Shown in pieces: positions 56,801 to 64,000 of a stretch of 64,000 nt of DNA. Source of the stretch: Brienomyrus brachyistius (lineage: Eukaryota > Chordata > Actinopteri > Osteoglossiformes > Mormyridae); NCBI RefSeq assembly GCF_023856365.1, contig NC_064550.1:20399629-20463628 (forward strand). The letters run 5' to 3'. Position 1 is the first letter of the stretch, and the number at the start of each line of letters is the position of its first letter. The notes under the pieces were generated by a model, which saw only the letters and a program-made list of their open reading frames with translations, made no database searches and was not told where the DNA came from. The position numbers and the translations under genes are program-made.

Positions 56801-59800
56801 CTTTGGCAAACGAAAGTACGGTGTAATTTAATCACAAACGTAAACAGAACGAGAACAACAGCCTCGCAACGAATTCAATTACGGCTTATCGCCATCTTAC
56901 AATGCACAAGCAGCTGATAAACAGAGCTTGTTTAGCTACTATTGACCAATCGGCTCGTCTGGACGGGAAAGCAAACGAGCGTCTCAACAATGGACAGCGA
57001 AACCGGGCACACTGTATCTGCCCGGGAACGGCGCAAATCCAAGAGTCCCGCGTTTGTTTATGCCTCCCAGTCGACGGCGCGTCGGCGATGAAATCTTTCC
57101 GGGACGCTCATGCCCGATTGATACACTGCAAACGCATCCACGGTGAATGATGAATGGGCCCCTTTTCCAGCTCCGATAATCTCCAGACGGAAGCCCATTC
57201 CGGAGGTGCCTTAAAAGTTCTCCACGCACCATATCTTCGCGGACGCCGCGCTATGTAATTACCGACGCTCTCTATCAACATCGGCGAAAGGAGGTGGATT
57301 TGATTTCACAGGAGCTGCCTCGCAGTCCGCCCGAAGGCAAGGCCGGGAAAACCGTCAAGCCATTAGTATGCAGACAGCCCGCCTGGAAGGAGAAGCTCAA
57401 TCTCACACCATCACCCCGCTGTCATTTCAAATAACTAAATATCGCGGTAGGAGGCTTGAGTATGATGCAGCCCGCAGGGACAGAAAGCGCAGCGAGATGT
57501 ATTATCCTCCACGGAGGAGCTACGGTGCCAGAGCATTAGTTAATAAAGTGGTGATCTATTCTTGGAAGCCGTTTAAGGACATCTGGGGGGGAAAAAATAC
57601 TCCAGTTTGATTTCCATTACGGTTTTCAGAAATACCCTGTGTCACCTGTGGAAAACTGCAGCTTAAGAATTATGCTCTAATTCACTAGTACTTTTTCTGA
57701 TTCATAGCCTTACAGGGTTTAAGGGACACAGCTGTAGGGTAAGCCCCCCCCCCCATGTACAGTAACAGTGAGCAGCAGTTTGATATCTGAGATTTCCAAG
57801 CCCACAGCACAGGGCTGTCCAACCCTTTTTGAGACCCTAAGCAAAATGGGATTAACCTAGTTGTTATTTGTCATCTTCCTTCCCATTTTGACAGGCTGAC
57901 CAGATGAGGGGGGGGCCCCCTAGTGGCTACTAGGCCCCAAGCAGCCACTCGCTTCTCTAATGCCTTGGGTTGGACCTGCCAGAGCAGTGCGCGGAGAGAT
58001 ACCTGTATGACAGCACTGAACCAGCAGGTGTTGCCCACGTTGCGCACGCCCACAGGCCAGTCGTCCTGCCGGATCCAGTCAGCTGGGCTGGCACTCTCGC
58101 CCGGGGTTTCGCTCCGCTTCCTCTTGGCACGCGCCGCACTCTCCTCCGCGCTGACCTCCAGGGCTCTGCGACACACCCCAGATGCGGCCTGATCTGTCAC
58201 ACACGCTGAAGACAAACCCTGAGGCAGGCCACAAGCTTGTGGGGGAGCAGGTGGCCTGGCGACTAATGAACTGTTCTTGAAATCAGTGGGTCATGGGTTC
58301 AAATCCCAAAAGGTAGACCACCACCCCCCATTGCACTGCTCAGTACTCTAGCCCAGGCAAACTCCCTTATGCTACCCAGTTTCCTAAAGAGTCAAGACAA
58401 GGAGCCACAGTTTTTTATAAGGGCATTTTGCTTACAAAACCCCACGGCGGTATGGTGCCAAGACACATAATCCATTTAGAATGAAAGGCAAACAAGCAGC
58501 CACACCTTCGCTCAATAAGACGATGGCGATGCCCACGGAGACCGGCACGTTCGGCCCCGTGACGGCACCGCTAAATGAGGCCCTACCTGCTCAGCTCCCT
58601 CTCCTCTGCCTCGCTCTTCTGGGACTCCTGCAGACTGAGCTCTATGGCGGTCTGAAGGTCATCTTTCGGCCTGTCCGTCGACATGGCAACATCTGGAAAA
58701 TACAGCGTAAAGCTGCAACTCGAGGGGTGGGGGAGTTAAGGGAGCCACGTCAGGTGTTAAGTGACCTTCCAAATTTATGATTGTGGCAGACGGCTGAATA
58801 CAGCGTGCAGGATGCAGCCGAGCAGAACCAATTAAAAACAAAGTAAAAATAGTTACCCCCCCCCCTTTCCCCGTAGAAGAAACAAGAGTCCTAGTCTTTG
58901 CCGGCACACATACTTGTCTGTGCGGCCCAGGCCCCCCCTTCCCCATCCGCGGCCTCTTCCTCAGGCACTTGGGCGGTCAGCAGTGAGATGGCCTGGCTCA
59001 TGTCTCCTTGGCTGGCCTGATAGCACAGGATGAACACAAAGCATAAGCAATCGGCAAGCAAGATGGCCGCCGGTCTAAACAAACACCAGAGAGACCTAGC
59101 CGAGCTCACCCACAATCGCAATCGTTCACTAATTGTAAATACGGTATTTTTTCTTAAAGTACTTATATTCTTACTACGCACAGCCACGAAAATGCTCCAG
59201 AAATAAATACAAGTACAAATATTGTGAGACAAACGCTATTTCGTTTTATTGTACGCATGTCTATTTTGAAACGACAGTTAAATCTGACTTGACTTGACGT
59301 GAAATATCCAATTACAAAACGCCCTTTTTTAGTTTATCGGTTAGTGTGAAAACGGATAATGCGACCTGCAATAATTCAGTGGAAGCGGCGTGATCGTTAC
59401 ATTAATAGAGTGAATATCTCTCTGCACAGCTCATCTTAATGCCCTTCAACCCCTTTGTGGGGGTGTTTTGTGTCTGTGTTGATTTAATGACAGCTGAAGG
59501 TCGTGCTGTAGCCTCTTGACGAGAAACCCCTCGCACACTCTAAGCGACTAAGGTGTGCCTCTCGAGAAGACAGTAGATGAACAGACTTCGTATACCACGA
59601 AGACCGTGAACTTCTCAATCACCGTGTGCCTCTGACTGATGTCTGTGCCTCAGTGTTCTTAAATGAGCCTGGCCCTGCCTTCACAAGAGAGCCTTTGTCA
59701 TTTAAAAATGGCTGGCAAGCTCAAGTTAACACTTGCCCGTGTTTCACATTTGCGGCGACGCCAAGCCTGGCTTGCGGACGTCCTCTCTGCCATCCAGTTC

Positions 59801-62763
59801 AAGCTCCTATACCCTATTTTCTTATCCTAGCCATGATCCTAGGTGCGCATTCTCAGGTTTAATCTCGGACACGGTCTGCTCCGGGTCACTGAGCCCAGGG
59901 TATAGCAGAAGGGAGAAGGATCTGTCACAGGACCACGTACCTTCAGGGCGGCCTGCAGCACCGGAAGGTCATGGATGCCTGTGATCTCTCGCAGCTGGTT
60001 AATCAGGATTCGGCTCTTTGTGAATAAAACAGACCAAAGCAAACACAGTCGGTTTGAATTTCCAGCTAACCCTTTTTATCCTAACTGTATGTTAAAGATA
60101 AGTCCACAGGACTTGCCACACGACTATACAATGCCGGATAAAAACACTAAAGGAAGTTTGATGCTGGAGTTACACACAAGCTGTTAGGCCATTTGATTAA
60201 TTTGAAACAGAGGACTTGAAACATGTTTTCAGATTTTGCAGTGTTTTCTTCTAGCTACTGCAGGCTGAGCTTTTGTTTCTTGTCCCAACTATGAGTCACC
60301 GTGTATATTTCTGCTAATGAAGACATCAGCTTATTGAATCAAGTCATCCAGCCGCTTTAGATGACTGCCTGGTTCAACACGACTGCATTCAATGGAGCAA
60401 CTGACTAAATTCTGTAATTACAACGTTCTTTTTTTCCCACTGAAGGTTTATTATTTGCTTTGTTGCGGTGGGAAACTCCGATGTGTGATAAAACAGAAAC
60501 GGAAAGCTGATGGCGACCAAGATGACCCTGGAGTTGTAGCGTCGCGCACCGGGGTATATCGCGGCGAAGAGTGCGGGGCGCGTTTCAGCCAGGGCTAGTC
60601 AGGCGGCTGATAGAGAAAGAGCCCAGGAATGTGTCCCGTTGAGGAGATACCGTTACACAAAGCTGCCGCGTGGTATTGTGTAGGAGGAAGGGCGGAACAA
60701 GCTTAAAGTGCCCCCAGTCAGGGGTGTAGCTAATAAATCTCTGCCCTCTCTTGGGTTGGCACTTTCAGTCTGAAATAATTCAGGTGCCACGTAAAGAGAA
60801 TTGGCCAAGAGTATGGTTCAGGGTACTCAAACGTCGAAACTGGGTTAAGTCTTTGAAGCACGGAATGCGAGTCTCGACTTCAAAAGCCGGAAGTCGTTTA
60901 AGGTTTAAAGGCAGGGGTGGAATTTTTGCTAATAGTCATCTGGGCTAGTTTAGTTTAAAAAAAAAAATATATATATATACTGTAGCTAAGATAAATTTTC
61001 ACTAGCCCGCAACACACTGTTATTTTCAAGCACAAAGAGTAACCACTAGCTATCGCATCTTACAATAATAAATAATAATAATATATAATAAATAAGCTAT
61101 TTTTAGTATATCACTTATTCATTTCCATTATAAATGTACTCATCCAGACCACCACATTTTAACGCAGTCAGTACAAAGCCAATCGCCCAGCTCTGATTCC
61201 GGCATTCTCGTATTTTTCAAGTCTAGGCCTATATTAGGATGCCACAACGATGCATTCGAGCTAGATAGTTTTTTTTTCCAATTTCAGTGTTTTTCAATTC
61301 CTTTTCGATCTACCTTGTCAGTACTACAGGTCTCTATTAAAACCCTTTGCTCATACTATTCTTCCATTGGGGTATATATATTATGACTTTAATGCTAAAG
61401 CGTTAATTTTGACAGACCTACATGCCATTTTACTTGCAAGAAGGGGTAGTGTTCGTCTAAATTAGCGATCTTAATTTCCAGCCCTGGTAATGCAATCTCT
61501 GATCTGACGTGCTATTTCATCGCTATTAAATATAGCCCATTGGATTCATGGCTACTGTGCACAGCTAGATCAGCTAAGATTAAACTTCTTGAACATCTGC
61601 GCTAGTTTTAAGTTGCCGCAGACACTTTTACGCCGGATGAAGCGCAGCTCTGCGAGTCGCACGATGGCCAGCTGGGAATAAACGAACGATACGGACGTCT
61701 GATCAGCTAGCTGGACGCCCAACTCAGAGGTCTAAGTCTGCAATCACGCAGGCGCCTAAGGTAACAGACCGGTTCAAGTTATTTGGGCCAAAAAAGAAAG
61801 GCGAAGTGTGTCAGCAGCTATATATAGAGCAGACATGAGCAGGTGGAAATGCTGTGACTTCCCAGCTGGTGCCCGACGCAGGGAGTCAGGGAGGTCCGAT
61901 AGTAGGAGACATATATGGAGAGCCAGAGGGCCCGCTTCGCCTGATTGGGGTCTATTTTCGGCCCTGGCACTGATAACGTTTGTGTTTTCCATTCCATTCT
62001 TCATGGGTTTATACTGATATAAACACCACAATTTTTTTGGTCAATATCTACGTATAACACTGTTAAGCCTACCATTGATGCAGAGTAGGCTAAACAGACT
62101 ACAATAAAACCGAACTGAAATAGAAAACAGCGAATAAACCATAAAAACTAAATAGTATCATGTCACCACTTCTGACACAGCTCCCCCTCCCTATATAACA
62201 CTTAATAAATAAAACCGCACTCATAAATTTTAAAAAATCTTTCTAGAATTATATAAATGTTTGTAAGATTTTTCTCACGTTAACTATTTTAAATAAATAC
62301 ATTAAAAAAAAAAACAAGACACCACTTCTTCTGGGCAAGACCCCGGAGCCTGCGGATCTTCTCATATGGAACGTTAAGGGTTGATCAGACTTAAATTTCT
62401 GTTTATCGCACTTTTCATTCAAATCAGTAATATGGGTCGACGGCGTCAAAATGTGATCCTACAATAGGAGCCATCAAAAGCAATGACATTATACATTCCC
62501 GTTTATGTGATCTTATTTCTGCATCATACACATGTGTATGACATCAATCACGGTTTTGCCTTAATTGATCACTAGAATAGGCCTGTTATAAACTTTTGTA
62601 TAAAGTTAGAACCGCAAAAATGTCTGGACACTTTGCGCAGTCTGACCCTTGAGAAATCCTCCAATCCTCCAAACGGCCACGGCGTTTATTCCGGAAACCC
62701 TGTCATTTCGCTCACCGGGTTTGCAGATGTCTGCCCTTGATCACAGTACTGATCAACTCTCAT
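44844..62763 (-). CDS. usp28: usp28, ubiquitin-specific protease 28, 26 exons, 1163 aa
   Basis: USP28 is a nuclear deubiquitinase that stabilises DNA-damage and Fbw7 substrates. Exons, 5' to 3': 62716-62763, 59941-60015, 58914-59016, 58587-58692, 58003-58165, 56415-56501, 56083-56220, 55834-55904, 55624-55700, 55356-55504, 55145-55272, 54813-54908, 54538-54717, 53829-54043, 53438-53508, 52673-52901, 51516-51737, 50330-50460, 49164-49436, 48593-48688, 48246-48424, 47440-47518, 47263-47342, 47063-47186, 45486-45681 and 44844-45019 (stop TAA). Phases agree throughout and total 3492 nt. All introns are GT-AG except the one after 48246-48424 (GC-AG). It is longer than human (1077 aa), mostly through exon 19. 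Exon 1 ([16 protein letters not shown]) is the least certain; exons 2-26 are secure. Confidence 0.93.
45929..46622 (+). mobile_element. probable solo LTR of an endogenous retrovirus-like element
   Basis: The segment starts TGTAATAG and ends TTCCACA, flanked by a 4-bp direct repeat ACTC (45925-45928 and 46623-46626). Plus-strand order is typical of an LTR. There is an AT-rich start, then two imperfect copies of about 65 bp (ggaccttgaaaaagtagaag and ggaccttgaaaggcagaagt, about 46341 and 46401) like U3 enhancer repeats. Next come a TATA-like cataaaag (46483), a hairpin pair gggaacagaacac/gtgtctgttccc, and AATAAA at 46570-46575 just before the end. No viral genes adjoin it. It sits antisense in usp28 intron 24. 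Family assignment is an inference. Confidence 0.6.
47519..48206 (-). other. usp28 intron 21, distal part
   Basis: AT-rich intron. At about 47734-47816, gtaacactta and gaagtgttacc form short inverted ends of a possible small MITE. Otherwise nothing was recognised. Confidence 0.4.
48207..48238. repeat. G25 homopolymer followed by C and G6
   Basis: A run of 25 G, then C and 6 G, on the plus strand. On the usp28 sense strand it is a C-rich tract beginning 7 bases into intron 21, right next to the GC donor. It is very likely polymorphic and may form quadruplex or i-motif DNA. Confidence 0.9.
48240..48245 (-). other. usp28: GC-type (GC-AG) splice donor of usp28 intron 21
   Basis: Sense strand reads ...gatgaaag|gcatag, with the next exon at 47518 beginning gtccatcag. 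Only cutting before GC restores the frame YDE-R-SISIMK, conserved with human YDERSISIMK. The only nearby GT (in catagtcc) would leave the wrong phase. The next exon has a normal tttttcag acceptor. Confidence 0.8.
48689..49163 (-). other. usp28 intron 19
   Basis: Intron between exons 49164-49436 and 48593-48688. It contains a fragment of the hAT MITE family at about 49013-49110 (agtgtttcccaacacagact). No other feature was seen. Confidence 0.5.
49164..49436 (-). other. usp28: usp28 exon 19: Glu/Ala-rich acidic low-complexity exon
   Basis: This 91-codon exon has about 60 residues of alternating Glu/Ala with Gly/Pro (for example [20 protein letters not shown]). It then has an ordered-looking stretch, [20 protein letters not shown]. 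Acceptor and donor are consensus and both phases are 0, so it can be skipped without shifting the frame. It accounts for most of the extra length over human USP28. Confidence 0.85.
49437..50329 (-). other. usp28 intron 18, no feature
   Basis: A 0.9-kb AT-rich intron with a short duplication tgtttgtgta x2 at about 49971-49990. No repeat family or exon was recognised. Confidence 0.45.
51050..51260 (-). repeat. tRNA-headed SINE candidate, reverse strand
   Basis: On the minus strand: cactatgtggctccgtgggg, then the B-box-like gtgtttgaatcccat, then a body with gcgcccttgagccaagccgt. It lies in usp28 intron 17. Just beyond it, 51277-51392 has inverted ends accagggctc/gacccctggt and looks like a small MITE. 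Confidence 0.55.
51442..51491. repeat. 13-bp x 4 tandem repeat beside a usp28 donor
   Basis: Four copies of agcagcaatgaag, the last ending acg, begin about 25 bp inside usp28 intron 17 from the donor at 51515. Confidence 0.85.
51738..52229 (-). other. usp28 intron 16, first part
   Basis: Intronic; no feature was recognised before the palindromic element that begins near 52230. Confidence 0.4.
52230..52476. mobile_element. palindromic MITE-like element rich in GCATTATAATG
   Basis: gataccttcccaatgcatta at the left is roughly inverted as cattacgaaggtatctataa at the right. aatgcattataatg-type blocks recur throughout in both orientations. The right edge ends cagtgttacc, matching a common fish terminal repeat (GGTAACACT). 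It has no coding capacity. It lies in usp28 intron 16. Confidence 0.65.
52902..53437 (-). other. usp28 intron 15, no feature
   Basis: About 540 bp without recognisable repeat or coding signal between exons 53438-53508 and 52673-52901. Confidence 0.4.
54310..54480 (+). repeat. tRNA-headed SINE candidate
   Basis: acatagtgggttagtgatct (A-box-like) and aggttcaagtcct (B-box-like) are followed by about 100 bp ending in acttaaattaatctttgtaa. It lies in usp28 intron 13. Confidence 0.5.
56502..56859 (-). other. usp28 intron 5, AT-rich part
   Basis: Ordinary AT-rich intron next to exon 6; no feature. Confidence 0.4.
56860..57560. promoter_or_regulatory. CpG-dense, repeat-free block in usp28 intron 5
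   Basis: Roughly 700 bp with CpG density far above the flanking intron, most strongly at 56985-57310 (for example cagtcgacggcgcgtcggcg). The sequence is complex, not repetitive, and contains no family-recognisable exon. Short open frames on both strands are not convincing genes. It could be a conserved enhancer, an internal or antisense promoter, or an unmethylated island. Confidence 0.4.
58238..58400 (+). repeat. tRNA-headed SINE candidate
   Basis: A-box-like ggtggcctggcgactaatga and B-box-like gggttcaaatcccaaa, then caccaccccccattgcactg. It lies in usp28 intron 4. Confidence 0.5.
59017..59940 (-). other. usp28 intron 2, no feature
   Basis: About 0.9 kb between exons 2 and 3, without repeat or coding signal that I recognise. 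Confidence 0.45.
60016..62715 (-). other. usp28 intron 1, no gene
   Basis: A 2.7-kb first intron. It holds a (TA)n patch at about 60967-60979 and AT-rich sequence at 61000-61500 and 62000-62330. No repeat family or exon was recognised. If the modelled exon 1 is wrong, the true first exon would lie in this region. Confidence 0.45.
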
Positions 62764-63757
62764 GGCACCACGGATGAATCGCTTCTCTTTTTTCCACCCA
62801 AATACCTTCTCCGCACCGCTCCGGATGTGCGCCTAGTCCATCGGGCTCCCGCGGGCAAACGCAGGCCAGGCGCGTTCACGCAGGGTCTCGGTTACGCTCG
62901 GGGAGGGGGATCGGGGGCGGGGGTAAGGGGGTCCAGCAGCTGCAAAGCCTGTACATTGTACATGACACGTGCCATAGTCTCATTTCAGACTTTATATTCG
63001 GCAAAAAAATAATATCAATATAAAAATACGGCCAAAAATGAATTGCTCGATGTGCTTTGGTATGGAATTGCTGTTCTTTCCAGGAGATGAGCAATCAGGA
63101 TTGCCAGTTCTCACGCATCTGGTGTGACACTCACGCTTCCAGACGCAGGAAATCTCACCTGTCCTGTATTATTCCTTTATAAACCTAAAATTAGCTACGT
63201 CAGAAGCGTTGGGGTAGTTTGCAAACCCTACAGATTATTTACAAGGTAATCAAACTGTTATATGCATGTAAATGCGTGTCCATGTGTGTGCAGACATGTC
63301 TCGAATAGAAAATCTCACTCCAGCGCGCTGACCAAAGTTGGCGCCCCTTACATTGCACATTAATAGGCCTAGTCTGCTTACATTGTATAAAAATATATAG
63401 CTGAGGAAAATTATTAAGACTGCGTGATCTCCGGTTTGCAGCACAAACAAGAATTGTTCCATTAGCCCAGTGATGCACAAGTAGTCCAATATCCCCATGA
63501 GCCGTTAACTTCCTGCAACACGCCGGTATCATCTTTCCATTATAACGGAAATTCAATACGGGAAGGCAAAGAAGTTTGATGCTGCAGACTATTTGTTGCG
63601 CGCAAAGGGGAAGCACGGGCTCCGTCTGCGGGTCGCGGACTGACGGGGTACCGGTGCACAAGCCGAATCACACAATCAGCTTCGGGATCACGCAGGGGGA
63701 GAGCGACCCGACACGGCTCTGCTTCCCGGTGGATAAGACACCGGGTCCAGCCACAGC
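62764..63757. promoter_or_regulatory. divergent promoter region of usp28 and the right-end gene
   Basis: The usp28 ATG (62763, - strand) and the next gene's ATG (63758, + strand) are head to head 994 bp apart. CpG and GC rise at about 62810-62935 (ctcccgcgggcaaacgcagg and gatcgggggcgggggtaagg, with a GC-box-like gggggcggggg) on the usp28 side. They rise again at about 63595-63740 on the other side. No TATA box is clear. Promoter assignment is inferred from position. Confidence 0.5.
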
Positions 63758-63797
63758 ATGTCCCCCATCCTGTCACTGCTTCTCCTGCTGGTATCAG
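63758..63797 (+). CDS. first coding exon (signal peptide), probable htr3 5-HT3 receptor subunit, partial
   Basis: The sequence acagcATG starts 13 codons, MSPILSLLLLLVS, plus one base, followed by the donor gtagga. This is the hydrophobic core of a signal peptide cut by a phase-1 intron. The sequence alone shows only a secreted or membrane protein start. In human 11q23 the neighbour of USP28, in this divergent orientation, is HTR3B and then HTR3A, whose signal peptides are likewise in exon 1. Identity as a pentameric serotonin-gated channel subunit is therefore by synteny, and a or b cannot be decided. Confidence 0.45.
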
Positions 63798-64000
63798 GTA
63801 GGACTCTGGTCACATCCCTGTTACCGTAACCCACCCGCAGCGTGTACATCTCTATACTGGGAAATTGGGTTTCTTTTGCAATGAAAATAACCTTTGCAGT
63901 GGGAAGATCCCTCACATCAAATCGAAACAGTTAACTTAATATTCTTTCTAGAAAAAATGGTTTTAGGAAAGAAAATGTCCAAAACCAAAAACGGCAGGGT
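63798..64000 (+). other. start of intron 1 of the right-end gene
   Basis: Sequence after the gtagga donor to the window end. No second exon was recognised. Confidence 0.4.

Larger units (their letters stand above)
52673..58165 (-). other. usp28: usp28 USP catalytic domain (exons 5-16) with insertion
   Basis: The Cys box is [13 protein letters not shown] (catalytic Cys158) in exon 5. [17 protein letters not shown] and [17 protein letters not shown] follow. Exon 10 has [20 protein letters not shown] and exon 11 has [18 protein letters not shown]. The His box is [15 protein letters not shown] (His588) with Asn605 in SWLKCND, in exon 16. Exons 12-15 carry the helical insertion that dimerises USP28 and tetramerises USP25. 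All catalytic residues are present, so the enzyme should be active. Confidence 0.92.
58587..62763 (-). other. usp28: usp28 N-terminal UBA-like and UIM region (exons 1-4)
   Basis: Exons 2-3 encode a UBA-like fold ([20 protein letters not shown] then [20 protein letters not shown]). Exon 4 encodes a ubiquitin-interacting motif, [15 protein letters not shown] (about residues 85-99). The exon 1 model is ATG at 62763, donor cccg|gtgagc, phase 0, joining SRILINQL. The SUMO-interacting VIDLT that precedes the UIM in human USP28, as I recall it, is replaced by NVAMSTDRP here. Confidence 0.8.

Noticed and set aside
56902..57610. Possible novel small genes in the CpG-dense block of usp28 intron 5 (82-codon frames)
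   Set aside because: The frames are short, overlap on opposite strands and resemble no family I know. Kept as a regulatory candidate only.

Overview
The window is ordinary vertebrate nuclear DNA, most likely from a ray-finned (teleost) fish. It carries four large, many-exon protein genes and probably the first exon of a fifth. The evidence for fish is the introns full of tRNA-derived SINEs, short hAT elements with 8-bp target duplications and non-LTR retrotransposon pieces of teleost type, together with proteins that are clearly vertebrate but diverged from the mammalian ones. There are no bacterial operons, CRISPR arrays or plasmid features. I assembled the gene models by hand from splice sites, reading phase and family knowledge; all reading frames join without a break.

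Layout, left to right. (1) 91-16473, + strand: the 3' three quarters of dixdc1 (Dixin/Ccd1, a Wnt-pathway DIX-domain protein). It has an apparent internal promoter and alternative first exon at 3638-3660, and a 33-bp minisatellite in an intron. (2) 20762-29849, + strand: complete dlat, the E2 core of the mitochondrial pyruvate dehydrogenase complex (14 exons, 642 aa). (3) 32645-42346, - strand: complete zw10 (16 exons, 772 aa), a kinetochore RZZ and ER-Golgi tethering subunit, converging on dlat. (4) 44844-62763, - strand: complete usp28 (26 exons, 1163 aa), a ubiquitin protease, with one GC-AG intron and an acidic low-complexity exon. (5) 63758-63797, + strand: a 13-codon signal-peptide exon, probably the start of a 5-HT3 receptor subunit gene (htr3), judged mainly by synteny.

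The genes do not form a functional pathway; they are a conserved synteny block. In human 11q23, DIXDC1-DLAT and ZW10-USP28-HTR3B-HTR3A are two separate clusters with the same local order and orientation. Here they are joined directly at the dlat/zw10 3'-3' junction.

The most useful second looks are: the alternative dixdc1 first exon, whose phase fits exactly; paired ZNF143/THAP11-type motifs upstream of zw10; the GC-AG intron beside a 25-G run in usp28; a probable solo retroviral-type LTR in a usp28 intron; a CpG-dense, repeat-free block in usp28 intron 5; and several transposon insertions with perfect target-site duplications. I found no previously undescribed multi-gene system.
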